A stretch of DNA of 64,000 nt from Ptiloglossa arizonensis. Its lineage: Eukaryota; Arthropoda; Insecta; Hymenoptera; Colletidae. The notes under the pieces are model-generated. The model had not been told where the DNA came from and did not search any database. It worked only from the letters and a program-made list of their open reading frames with translations. The stretch's first letter is position 1. Each line of letters begins with the position of its first letter. Location: positions 1 to 64,000 of the forward strand of contig NW_027478786.1 of NCBI RefSeq assembly GCF_051014685.1, written 5' to 3'. Shown piece after piece: positions 24,844-36,746 of the stretch. The position numbers and the translations under genes were made by a program.

Positions 24844-27800
24844 GAACTGTGAAAATTTTTAGTTTCTCAAGCGTTTCTTACCTCCAAACTGCCATATCTC
24901 GGGAACGGATTGACCAATCCGCAAAATTTCTGTTGCATATGAAAGTCGAAACTCGCCCGATTACAATGGTATGTGTACTTATCCCCTAGGCCGTTCTAGT
25001 TATTCGTTTCGAGCATCAGAACTGCGAAAATTTTGAGTTTCTCAAGCGTTTCTTACCTCCAAACTGCCATATCTCGCGAACGGATTGTCCAATCCGCAAA
25101 ATTTCTGTTGCATCTGAAAGTAGAAACTAGCCCGATTACAACGGTATGCGTACTTCTCCCCTAGGCCGTTCTAGTTATTCGTCTCGAGCAGCAGAACTGC
25201 GAAAATATTGAGTTCCTCAAGCGTTTCTTATCTCCAAACTGCCATATCTCGCGAACGGATTGACCAATCCGCAAAATTTCTGTTGCATCTGAAGGTCGAA
25301 ACTCGCCCGATTACAACGGTATGCGTACTTTTCCCCTAGGCCGTTCTAGTTATTCGTTTCGAGCATCAGAACTGCGAAAATTTTGAGTTTCTCAAGCGTT
25401 TCTTACCTCCAAACTGCCATATCTCGCGAACGGATTGACCAATCCGCAAAATTTCTGTTGCATCTGAAAGTAGAAACCCGCCCGATTTCAACGGTATGCG
25501 TACTTTTCCCCTAGGCCGCCCTAGTTATTCATTTCGAGCATCAGAACTGCGAAAATTTTGAGTTTTTCAAGCGTTTCTTACCTACAAACTGCCATATCTC
25601 GCCAACGGACTTGACCAATCCGCAAAATTTCTGTTGCATCTGAAAGTAGAAACTCGCCCGATTACAACGGTATGCCTACTTTTCCCCTAGACCGTTCTAG
25701 TTATGCTTGTCGAGCAACAGAACTGCGAAAATTTTGAGTTTCTCAAGCGTTTCTTACCTCCAAACTGCCATATCTCGCGAACGGATTGACCAATCCGCAA
25801 AATTTCTGTTGCATCTGAAAGTAGAAACTCGCCCGAATACAACGGTATGCGTACTTTTCCCCTAGGCCGTTCTAGTTATTCGTTTCGAGCATCAGAACTG
25901 CGAAAATTTTGAGTTTCTCAAGCGTTTCTCACATAGAAACTGCCACATCTCGCGAACTGATTGTCCAATCCGCAAAATTTCAGATGCATCTGAAAGTAGA
26001 AACTCGCCCGATTACAACGGTATGCGTACTTTGCCCCTAGACCGTTCTAGTTATGCTTGTCGAGCATCAGAACTGCGAAAATTTTGAGTTTCTCAAGCGT
26101 TTCTTACCTCCAAACTGCCATATTTCGCGAACGGATTGACCAATCCGCAAAATTTCTGTTGCATCTGAAAGTAGAAACTCGCCCGATTACGACGGTATGC
26201 GTACTTTTCCCCTAGCCCGTTCTAGTTATTCGTTTCGAGCAACAGAACTGCGAAAATTTTGAGTTTCTCAAGCGTTGCTTACCTCCAAACTGCCATATCT
26301 CGCGAACGGATTGACCAATCCGCAAAATTTCTGTTGCATCTGAAAGTAGAAACTCGCCCGATTACAACGGTGTGCGTACCTTTCCCCTAGGCCGTTCTAG
26401 TTATGCTTGTCGAGCATCAGAACTGCGAAAATTTTGAGTTTCTCGAGCGTTTCTTACCTCCAAACGGCCACATCGCGCGAACGGATTGACCAATCCGCAA
26501 AATTTCTGTTGCAACTGAAAGTAGAAACTCGCCCGATTACAACAGTATGCGTACTTTTCCCCTAGGCCGTTCTAGTTATTCGTTTCGAGCATCAGAACTG
26601 CGAAAATTCTGAGTTTCTCAAGCGTTTCTTACTTCCAAACTGCCATATCTCGCGAACGGATTGACCAATCAGCAAAATTTCTGTTGCATCTGAAGGTCGA
26701 AACTCGCCCGATTACAACGGTGTGCGTACTTTTCCCCTAGGCCGTTCTAGTTATGCTTTTCGAGCATCAGAACTGCGAAAATTTTGAGTTTCTCGAGCGT
26801 TTCTTACCTCCAAACTGCCATATCTCGCGAACGGATTGACCAATCCGCAAAATTTCTGTTGCATCTGAAAGTAGATACTCGCCCGATTACAACGGTATGA
26901 GTACTTTTTCCCTAGGCCGTACTAGTTATTCGTTTCGAGCATCAGAAATGTGAAAATTTTGAGTTTCTCAAGCGTTTCTTACCTGCAAACTGCCATATCT
27001 CGCGAACGGATAGACCAATCCGCAAAATTTCTGTTGCATCTGAAGGTCGAAACTCGTCCGATTACAACGGTATGCGTACTTTTCCCCTAGGCCGTCTAGT
27101 TATTCGTTTCGAGCACCAGAACTGTGAAAATTTTTAGTTTCTCAGGCGTTTCTTACCTCCAAACTGCCATATCTCGGGAACGGATTGACCAATCCGCAAA
27201 ATTTCTGTTGCATATGAAAGTCGAAACTCGCCCGATTACAATGGTATGTGTACTTATCCCCTAGGCCGTTCTAGTTATTCGTTTCGAGCATCAGAACTGC
27301 GAAAATTTTGAGTTTCTCAAGCGTTTCTTACCTCCAAACTGCCATATCTCGCGAACGGATTGTCCAATCCGCAAAATTTCTGTTGCATCTGAAAGTAGAA
27401 ACTAGCCCGATTACAACGGTATGCGTACTTCTCCCCTAGGCCGTTCTAGTTATTCGTCTCGAGCAGCAGAACTGCGAAAATTTTGAGTTTCTCAAGCGTT
27501 TCTTATCTCCAAACTGCCATATCTCGCGAACGGATTGACCAATCCGCAAAATTTCTGTTGCATCGGAAAGTAGAAACTCGCCCGATTACAACGGCATGCG
27601 TACTTTTCCCCTAGGTCGTCCTTGTTATTCGTTTCGAGCATCAGAACTGCGGAAATTTTGAGTTTCTCAAGCGTTTCTTACCTCCAAACTGCCATATCTC
27701 GCGAACGGATTGACCAATCCGCAAAATTTCTGTTGCATCTGAAGGTCGAAACTCGCCCGATTACAACGGTATGCGTACTTTTCCCCTAGGCCGTTCTAGT

Positions 27801-28165
27801 TATTCGTTTCGAGCATCAGAACTGCGAAAATTTTGAGTTTTTCAAGTGTTTCTTACCTACAAACTGCCATATCTCGCGAACGGACTTGACCAATCCGCAA
27901 AATTTCTGTTGCATCTGAAAGTAGAAACTCGCCCGATTACAACGGTATGCCTACTTTTCCCCTAGACCGTTCTAGTTATGCTTGTCGAGCAACAGAACTG
28001 CGAAAATTTTGAGTTTCTCAAGCGTTTCTTACCTCCAAACTGCCATATCTCGCGAACGGATTGACCAATCCGCAAAATTTCTGTTGCATCTGAAAGTAGA
28101 AACTCGCCCGAATACAACGGTATGCGTACTTTTCCCCTAGGCCGTTCTAGTTATTCGTTTCGAGC
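24844..28165 (+). repeat. 13-mer higher-order repeat, 2275 bp, partial second copy
   Basis: Monomers at 24844, 25019, 25194, 25369, 25544 and 25720 correspond to 27119, 27294, 27469, 27644, 27819 and 27995 at an offset of 2275 bp (13 x 175). Shared markers are TTTTTAG with TCTCGGGAACGG, GTCC with AACTAGCC, GAGCAGCA, the 1 bp insertion CGGACTTGACC and CCGAATACAACGG. The copies are looser than in other HORs: 25194 has GAGTTCCTC and GGTCG while 27469 has TATCTCC with GCATCGG. The middle, 25895-26945, carries the CACATA, CACATCGCGCG, AATCAGC and GAAATG series known from the left. The monomer at 26945 joins a GAAATG-type head to the tail of a GTGCA-type monomer and is 174 bp. Confidence 0.75.
25544..25719 (+). 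repeat. First 176 bp monomer with the CGGACTTGACC insertion
   Basis: One extra base changes CGGATTGACC to CGGACTTGACC, breaking the 16 bp dyad; the same monomers also carry TACCTACAAAC or a close form. It recurs at 27819, 31670, 34471, 37622, 38848, 41649, 42875, 45851, 48127, 50228, 50579 and 53380, thirteen in all, and is absent before 25.5 kb and after 53.6 kb. It marks a family that spread by block duplication through the middle of the window. Almost all copies are followed by a monomer preceded by GCTTGTCGAG. Confidence 0.9.
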
Positions 28166-28169
28166 ATCA

Positions 28170-29394
28170 GAACTGCGAAAATTTTGAGTTTCTCAAGCGT
28201 TGCTTACCTCCAAACTGCCATATCTCGCGAACGGATTGACCAATCCGCAAAATTTCTATTGCATCTGAAAGTAGAAACTCGCCCGATTACAACGGTATGC
28301 GTACTTTTCCCCTAGGCCGTTCTAGTTATTCGTTTCGAGCATCAGAACTGCGAAAATTTTGAGTTTCTCAAGCGTTTCTTACCTCCAAACTGCCATATCT
28401 CGCGAACGGATTGACCAATCCGCAAAATTTCTGTTGCATCTGAAAGTAGAAACTCGCCCGATTACAACGGTATGCGTACTTTTCCGCTAGGCCGCCCTAG
28501 TTATTCGTTTCGAGCATCAGAACTGCAAAAATTTTGAGTTTCTCAAGCGTTTCTTACTTCCAAACTGCCATATCTCGCGAACGGATTGACCAATCCGCAA
28601 AATTTCTGCTGCATCTGAAAGTAGAAACTCGCCCGAATACAACGGTATGCGTACTTTTCCCCTAGGCCGTTCTAGTTATTCGTTTCGAGCATCAGAACTG
28701 CGAAAATTTTGAGTTTCTCAAGCGTTTCTTACATCCAAACTGCCATATCTCGCGAACGGTTTGACCAATCCGCAAAATTTCTGTTGCATCTGAAAGTAGA
28801 AACTCGCCCGATTACAACTGTATGCGTACTTTTCCCCTAGCCCGTTCTAGTTATTCGTTTCGAGCAACAGAACTGCGAAAATTTGGAGTTTCTCAAGCGT
28901 TGCTTACCTCCAAACTGCCATATCTCGCGAACGGATTGACCAATCCGCAAAATTATTGTTGCATCTGAAAGTAGAAACTCGCCCAAATACAACGGTATGC
29001 GTACTTTTCCCCTAGGCCGTTCTAGTTATTCGTTTCGAGCATCAGAACTGCGAAAATTTTGAGTTTCTCAAGCGTTTCTTACCTCCAAACTGCCATATCT
29101 CGCGAACGGATTGACCAAACCGCAAAATTTCTGTTGCATCTGAAAGTAGAAACTCGCCCGATTACAACGGTATGCGTACTTTTCCCCTAGCCCGTTCTAG
29201 TTATTCGTTTCGAGCAACAGAACTGCGAAAATTTTGAGTTTCTCAAGCGTTTCTTACCTCCAAACTGTCATATCTCGCGAACGGATTGACCAATCCGCAA
29301 AATTTCTGTTGCATCTGAAAGTAGAAACTCGCCCGATTACGACGGTATGCGTACTTTTCCCCTAGCCCGTTCTAGTTATTCGTTTCGAGCAACA
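28170..29394 (+). repeat. Mixed monomers between HOR blocks
   Basis: Seven monomers with no local block partner. Several are founder-like forms of monomers that belong to the 23-mer at 36.7-44.8 kb: GTTGCTT with CTATTGC (28170), GCAAAAATT (28520), TACATCC with CGGTTTGACC (28695), ATTTGGAG with GTTGCTT and TTATTGTTG and CCCAAATAC (28870), and CCAAACCGC (29045). The 23-mer splits the features of 28870 into two monomers (38148 and 40599), so this copy is either a fusion or an ancestral combination. Confidence 0.7.
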
Positions 29395-32300
29395 GAACTG
29401 CGAAAATTTTGAGTTTCTCAAGCGTTGCTTACCTCCAAACTGCCATATCTCGCGAACGGATTGACCAATCCGCAAAATTTCTGTTGCATCTGAAAGTAGA
29501 AACTCGCCCGATTACAACGGTGTGCGTACCTTTCCCCTAGGCCGTTCTAGTTATGCTTGTCGAGCATCAGAACTGCGAAAATTTTGAGTTTCTCGAGCGT
29601 TTCTTACCTCCAAACTGCCACATCGCGCGAACGGATTGACCAATCCGCAAAATTTCTGTTGCATCTGAAAGTAGAAACTCGCCCGATTATAACAGTATGC
29701 GTACTTCTCCCCTAGGCCGTTCTAGTTATTCGTTTCGAGCATCAGAACTGCGAAAATTTTGAGTTTCTCAAGCGTTTCTTACTTCCAAACTGCCATATCT
29801 CGCGAACGGATTGACCAATCAGCAAAATTTCTGTTGCATCTGAAGGTCGAAACTCGCCCGATTACAACGGTGTGCGTACTTTTCCCCTAGGCCGTTCTAG
29901 TTATGCTTTTCGAGTATCAGAACTGCGAAAATTTTGAGTTTCTCGAGCGTTTCTTACCTCCAAACTGCCATATCTCGCGAACGGATTGACCAATCCGCAA
30001 AATTTCTGTTGCTCCTGAAAGTAGATACTCGCCCGATTACAACGGTATGAGTACTTTTTCCCTAGGCCGTACTAGTTATTCGTTTCGAGCATCAGAAATG
30101 TGAAAATTTTGAGTTTCTCAAGCGTTTCTTACCTGCAAACTGCCATATCTCGCGAACGGATAGACCAATCCGCAAAATTTCTGTTGCATCTGAAGGTCGA
30201 AACTCGCCCGATTACAACTGTGTGCGTACTTTTCCCCTAGGCCGTTCTAGTTATGCTTTTCGAGCATCAGAACTGCGAAAATTTTGAGTTTCTCGAGCGT
30301 TTCTTACCTCCAAACTGCCATATCTCGCGAACGGATTGACCAATCCGCAAAATTTCTGTTGCATCTGAAAGTAGATACTCGCCCGATTACAACGGTATGA
30401 GTACTTTTTCCCTAGGCCGTTCTAGTTATTCGTTTCGAGCATCAGAAATGTGAAAATTTTGAGTTTCTCAAGCGTCTCTTACCTCCAAACTGCCATATCT
30501 CGCGAACGGATAGACCAATCCGCAAAATTTCTATTGCATCTGAAAGTAGAAACTCGCCCAATTGAAACGGTATGTGTGCTTTTCCCCTGGGCCATTCTAG
30601 ATATTCGTTTCGAGCATCAGAACTGTGCAAATTTTGAGTTTCTCAACCGTTTCTTACCTCCAAACTGCCATATCTCGCGAACGGATTGACCAATCCGCAA
30701 AATTTCTGTTGCTCCTGAAAGTAGATACTCGCCCGATTACAACGGTATGCGTACTTTTCCCCTAGGCCGTTCTAGTTATTCGTTTCGAGCATCAGAACTG
30801 CGAAAATTTTGAGTTTCTCAAGCGTTTCTTACCTCCAAACTGCCATATCTCGCGAACGGATTGACCAATCCGCAAAATTTCTGTTGCATCTGAAAGTAGA
30901 AACTCGCCCGATTACAACGGTATGTGCCTACTTTTCCCCTAGACCGTTCTAGTTATGCTTGTCGAGCAACAGAACTGCGAAAATTTTGAGTTTCTCAAGC
31001 GTTTCTTACCTCCAAACTGTCATATCTCGCGAACGGATTGACCAATCCGCAAAATTTCTGTTGCATCTGAAAGTAGAAACTCGCCCGATTACAACGGTGT
31101 GCGTACTTTTCCCCTAGGCCGTTCTTGTTATTCGTTTCGAGCATCAGAACCGCGAAAATTTGAGTTTCTCAAGCGTTTCTTACCTCCAAACTGCCATATC
31201 TCGCGAACGGATTGACCAATCCGCAAAATTTCTGTTGCGTCTGAAAGTAGAAACTCGCCCGATTACAACGGTATGCGTACTTTTCCCCTAGGCCGTTCTA
31301 GCTATTCGTTTCAAGCATCAGAACTGCGAAAATTTGAGTTTCTCAAGCGTTTCTTACTTCCAAACTGCCATATCTCGCGAACGGATTGACCAATCCGCAA
31401 AATTTCTGTTGCATCTGAAAGTAGAAACTCGCCCGATTACAACTGTATGCGTACTTTTCCCCTAGTCCGTTCTAGTTATTCGTTTCGAGCATCAGAACTG
31501 TGAAAATTTTGAGTTTCTCAAGAGTTTCTTACCTCCGAACTGCCATATCTCGCGAACGGATTGACCAATCCGCAAAATTTCTGTTGCATCTGAAAGTAGA
31601 AACTCGCCCGATTACAACGGTGTGCGTACTTTTCCCCTAGCCCGTTCTAGTTATTCGTTTCGAGCAACAGAACTGCGAAAATTTTGAGTTTTTCAAGCGT
31701 TTCTTACCTACAAACTGCCATATCTCGCCAACGGACTTGACCAATCCGCAAAATTTCTGTTGCATCTGAAAGTAGAAACTCGCCCGATTACAACGGTATG
31801 CCTACTTTTCCCCTAGACCGTTCTAGTTATGCTTGTCGAGCAACAGAACTGCGAAAATTTTGAGTTTCTCAAGCGTTTCTAACCTCCAAACTGCCATATC
31901 TCGCGAACGGATTGACCAATCCGCAAAATTTCTGTTGCATCTGAAAGTAGAAACTCGCCCGAATACAACGGTATGCGTACTTTTCCCCTAGGCCGTTCTA
32001 GTTATTCGTTTCGAGCATCAGAACTGCGAAAATTTTGAGTTTCTCAAGCGTTGCTTACCTCCAAACTGCCATATCTCGCGAACGAATTGACCAATCCGCA
32101 AAATTTCTATTGCATCTGAAAGTAGAAACTCGCCCGATTACAATGGTATGCGTACTTTTCCCCTAGGCCGTTCTAGTTATTCGTTTCGAGCATCAGAACT
32201 GCGAAAATTTTGAGTTTCTCAAGCGTTTCTCACATACAAACTGCCACATCTCGCGAACGGATTGTCCAATCCGCAAAATTTCAGATGCATCTGAAAGTAG

Positions 32301-35300
32301 AAACTCGCCCGATTACAACGGTATGCGTACTTTGCCCCTAGACCGTTCTAGTTATGCTTGTCGAGCATCAGAACTGCGAAAATTTTGAGTTTCTCAAGCG
32401 TTTCTTACCTCCAAACTGCCATATCTCGCGAACGGATTGACCAATCCGCAAAATTTCTGTTGCATCTGAAAGTAGAAACTCGCCCGATTACGACGGTATG
32501 CGTACTTTTCCCCTAGCCCGTTCTAGTTATTCGTTTCGAGCAACAGAACTGCGAAAATTTTGAGTTTCTCAAGCGTTGCTTACCTCCAAACTGCCATATC
32601 TCGCGAACGGATTGACCAATCCGCAAAATTTCTGTTGCATCTGAAAGTAGAAACTCGCCCGATTACAACGGTGTGCGTACCTTTCCCCTAGGCCGTTCTA
32701 GTTATGCTTGTCGAGCATCAGAACTGCGAAAATTTTGAGTTTCTCGAGCGTTTCTTACCTCCAAACTGCCACATCGCGCGAACGGATTGACCAATCCGCA
32801 AAATTTCTGTTGCATCTGAAAGTAGAAACTCGCCCGATTACAACAGTATGCGTACTTCTCCCCTAGGCCGTTCTAGTTATTCGTTTCGAGCATCAGAACT
32901 GCGAAAATTTTGAGTTTCTCAAGCGTTTCTTACTTCCAAACTGCCATATCTCGCGAACGGATTGACCAATCAGCAAAATTTCTGTTGCATCTGAAGGTCG
33001 AAACTCGCCCGATTACAACGGTGTGCGTACTTTTCCCCTAGGCCGTTCTAGTTATGCTTTTCGAGCATCAGAACTGCGAAAATTTTGTGTTTCTCGAGCG
33101 TTTCTTACCTCCAAACTGTCATATCTCGCGAACGGATTGACCAATCCGCAAAATTTCTGTTGCATCTGAAAGTAGATACTCGCCCGATTACAACGGTATG
33201 AGTACTTTTTCCCTAGGCCGTTCTAGTTATTCGTTTCGAGCATCAGAAATGTGAAAATTTTGAGTTTCTCAAGCGTCTCTTACCTCCAAACTGCCATATC
33301 TCGCGAACGGATAGACCAATCCGCAAAATTTCTATTGCATCTGAAAGTAGAAACTCGCCCAATTGAAACGGTATGTGTGCTTTTCCCCTGGGCCATTCTA
33401 GATATTCGTTTCGAGCATCAGAACTGTGCAAATTTTGAGTTTCTCAACCGTTTCTTACCTCCAAACTGCCATATCTCGCGAACGGATTGACCAATCCGCA
33501 AAATTTCTGTTGCTCCTGAAAGTAGATACTCGCCCGATTACAACGGTATGCGTACTTTTCCCCTAGGCCGTTCTAGTTATTCGTTTCGAGCATCAGAACT
33601 GCGAAAATTTTGAGTTTCTCAAGCGTTTCTTACCTCCAAACTGCCATATCTCGCGAACGGATTGACCAATCCGCAAAATTTCTGTTGCATCTGAAAGTAG
33701 AAACTCGCCCGATTACAACGGTATGCCTACTTTTCCCCTAGACCGTTCTAGTTATGCTTGTCGAGCAACAGAACTGCGAAAATTTTGAGTTTCTCAAGCG
33801 TTTCTTACCTCCAAACTGTCATATCTCGCGAACGGATTGACCAATCCGCAAAATTTCTGTTGCATCTGAAAGTAGAAACTCGCCCGATTACAACGGTGTG
33901 CGTACTTTTCCCCTAGGCCGTTCTTGTTATTCGTTTCGAGCATCAGAACCGCGAAAATTTTGAGTTTCTCAAGCGTTTCTTACCTCCAAACTGCCATATC
34001 TCGCGAACGGATTGACCAATCCGCAAAATTTCTGTTGCGTCTGAAAGTAGAAACTCGCCCGATTACAACGGTATGCGTACTTTTCCCCTAGGCCGTTCTA
34101 GCTATTCGTTTCGAGCATCAGAACTGCGAAAATTTTGAGTTTCTCAAGCGTTTCTTACTTCCAAACTGCCATATCTCGCGAACGGATTGACCAATCCGCA
34201 AAATTTCTGTTGCATCTGAAAGTAGAAACTCGCCCGATTACAACTGTATGCGTACTTTTCCCCTAGTCCGTTCTAGTTATTCGTTTCGAGCATCAGAACT
34301 GTGAAAATTTTGAGTTTCTCAAGAGTTTCTTACCTCCGAACTGCCATATCTCGCGAACGGATTGACCAATCCGCAAAATTTCTGTTGCATCTGAAAGTAG
34401 AAACTCGCCCGATTACAACGGTGTGCGTACTTTTCCCCTAGCCCGTTCTAGTTATTCGTTTCGAGCAACAGAACTGCGAAAATTTTGAGTTTTTCAAGCG
34501 TTTCTTACCTACAAACTGCCATATCTCGCCAACGGACTTGACCAATCCGCAAAATTTCTGTTGCATCTGAAAGTAGAAACTCGCCCGATTACAACGGTAT
34601 GCCTACTTTTCCCCTAGACCGTTCTAGTTATGCTTGTCGAGCAACAGAACTGCGAAAATTTTGAGTTTCTCAAGCGTTTCTAACCTCCAAACTGCCATAT
34701 CTCGCGAACGGATTGACCAATCCGCAAAATTTCTGTTGCATCTGAAAGTAGAAACTCGCCCGAATACAACGGTATGCGTACTTTTCCCCTAGGCCGTTCT
34801 AGTTATTCGTTTCGAGCATCAGAACTGCGAAAATTTTGAGTTTCTCAAGCGTTGCTTACCTCCAAACTGCCATATCTCGCGAACGAATTGACCAATCCGC
34901 AAAATTTCTATTGCATCTGAAAGTAGAAACTCGCCCGATTACAATGGTATGCGTACTTTTCCCCTAGGCCGTTCTAGTTATTCGTTTCGAGCATCAGAAC
35001 TGCGAAAATTTTGAGTTTCTCAAGCGTTTCTCACATACAAACTGCCACATCTCGCGAACGGATTGTCCAATCCGCAAAATTTCAGATGCATCTGAAAGTA
35101 GAAACTCGCCCGATTACAACGGTATGCGTACTTTGCCCCTAGACCGTTCTAGTTATGCTTGTCGAGCATCAGAACTGCGAAAATTTTGAGTTTCTCAAGC
35201 GTTTCTTACCTCCAAACTGCCATATCTCGCGAACGGATTGACCAATCCGCAAAATTTCTGTTGCATCTGAAAGTAGAAACTCGCCCGATTACGACGGTAT

Positions 35301-36650
35301 GCGTACTTTTCCCCTAGCCCGTTCTAGTTATTCGTTTCGAGCAACAGAACTGCGAAAATTTTGAGTTTCTCAAGCGTTGCTTACCTCCAAACTGCCATAT
35401 CTCGCGAACGGATTGACCAATCCGCAAAATTTCTGTTGCATCTGAAAGTAGAAACTCGCCCGATTACAACGGTGTGCGTACCTTTCCCCTAGGCCGTTCT
35501 AGTTATGCTTGTCGAGCATCAGAACTGCGAAAATTTTGAGTTTCTCGAGCGTTTCTTACCTCCAAACTGCCACATCGCGCGAACGGATTGACCAATCCGC
35601 AAAATTTCTGTTGCATCTGAAAGTAGAAACTCGCCCGATTACAACAGTATGCGTACTTCTCCCCTAGGCCGTTCTAGTTATTCGTTTCGAGCATCAGAAC
35701 TGCGAAAATTTTGAGTTTCTCAAGCGTTTCTTACTTCCAAACTGCCATATCTCGCGAACGGATTGACCAATCAGCAAAATTTCTGTTGCATCTGAAGGTC
35801 GAAACTCGCCCGATTACAACGGTGTGCGTACTTTTCCCCTAGGCCGTTCTAGTTATGCTTGTCGAGCATCAGAACTGCGAAAATTTTGAGTTTCTCGAGC
35901 GTTTCTTACCTCCAAACTGCCATATCTCGCGAACGGATTGACCAATCCGCAAAATTTCTGTTGCTCCTGAAAGTAGATACTCGCCCGATTACAACGGTAT
36001 GAGTACTTTTTCCCTAGGCCGTACTAGTTATTCGTTTCGAGCATCAGAAATGTGAAAATTTTGAGTTTCTCAAGCGTTTCTTACCTGCAAACTGCCATAT
36101 CTCGCGAACGGATAGACCAATCCGCAAAATTTCTGTTGCATCTGAAGGTCGAAACTCGCCCGATTACAACTGTGTGCGTACTTTTCCCCTAGGCCGTTCT
36201 AGTTATGCTTTTCGAGCATCAGAACTGCGAAAATTTTGAGTTTCTCGAGCGTTTCTTACCTCCAAACTGCCATATCTCGCGAACGGATTGACCAATCCGC
36301 AAAATTTCTGTTGCATCTGAAAGTAGATACTCGCCCGATTACAACGGTATGAGTACTTTTTCCCTAGGCCGTTCTAGTTATTCGTTTCGAGCATCAGAAA
36401 TGTGAAAATTTTGAGTTTCTCAAGCGTCTCTTACCTCCAAACTGCCATATCTCGCGAACGGATAGACCAATCCGCAAAATTTCTATTGCATCTGAAAGTA
36501 GAAACTCGCCCAATTGAAACGGTATGTGTGCTTTTCCCCTGGGCCATTCTAGATATTCGTTTCGAGCATCAGAACTGTGCAAATTTTGAGTTTCTCAACC
36601 GTTTCTTACCTCCAAACTGCCATATCTCGCGAACGGATTGACCAATTCGC
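29395..36650 (+). repeat. 16/18-mer higher-order repeat, 2801 and 3151 bp
   Basis: Monomers at 30445 to 32896 recur at 33246 to 35697 at an offset of about 2801 bp, and the GAAATG/CGTCTCT monomer returns again at 36397 after 3151 bp. The second unit is longer because it has two more monomers (36047 and 36222). The series 29395-30620 (GTTGCTT, CACATCGCGCG, AATCAGC, GCTCCTG, GAAATG with CCTGC, CTCGAGCG, GAAATG with CGTCTCT, GTGCA) matches 35347-36572 at an offset of 5952 bp. Other markers are TTTCTAACC (31846 and 34647), GAACGAATTG with CAATGGTATG (32021 and 34822), CACATACA (32196 and 34997) and CGGACTTG (31670 and 34471). Confidence 0.88.
30795..31494 (+). repeat. Cluster of three small indels in one HOR copy
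   Basis: Within about 700 bp this copy has TATGTGCCTAC (2 bp more than TATGCCTAC), then GAAAATTTGAG in the monomers at 31147 and 31321 (1 bp less than GAAAATTTTGAG in each). The net change is zero. The matching copy at 33596-34295 has none of them. A nearby substitution TCAAGCATCA (about 31311) is also private. Clustered indels at short homopolymers may reflect a local base-calling or consensus problem; a real mutation cluster is also possible. Confidence 0.85.
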
Positions 36651-36746
36651 AAAATTTCTGTTGCATCTGAAGGTCGAAACTCGCCCGATTACAACGGTAT
36701 GCGTACTTTTCCCCTAGGCCGTTCTAGTTATTCGTTTCGAGCATCA

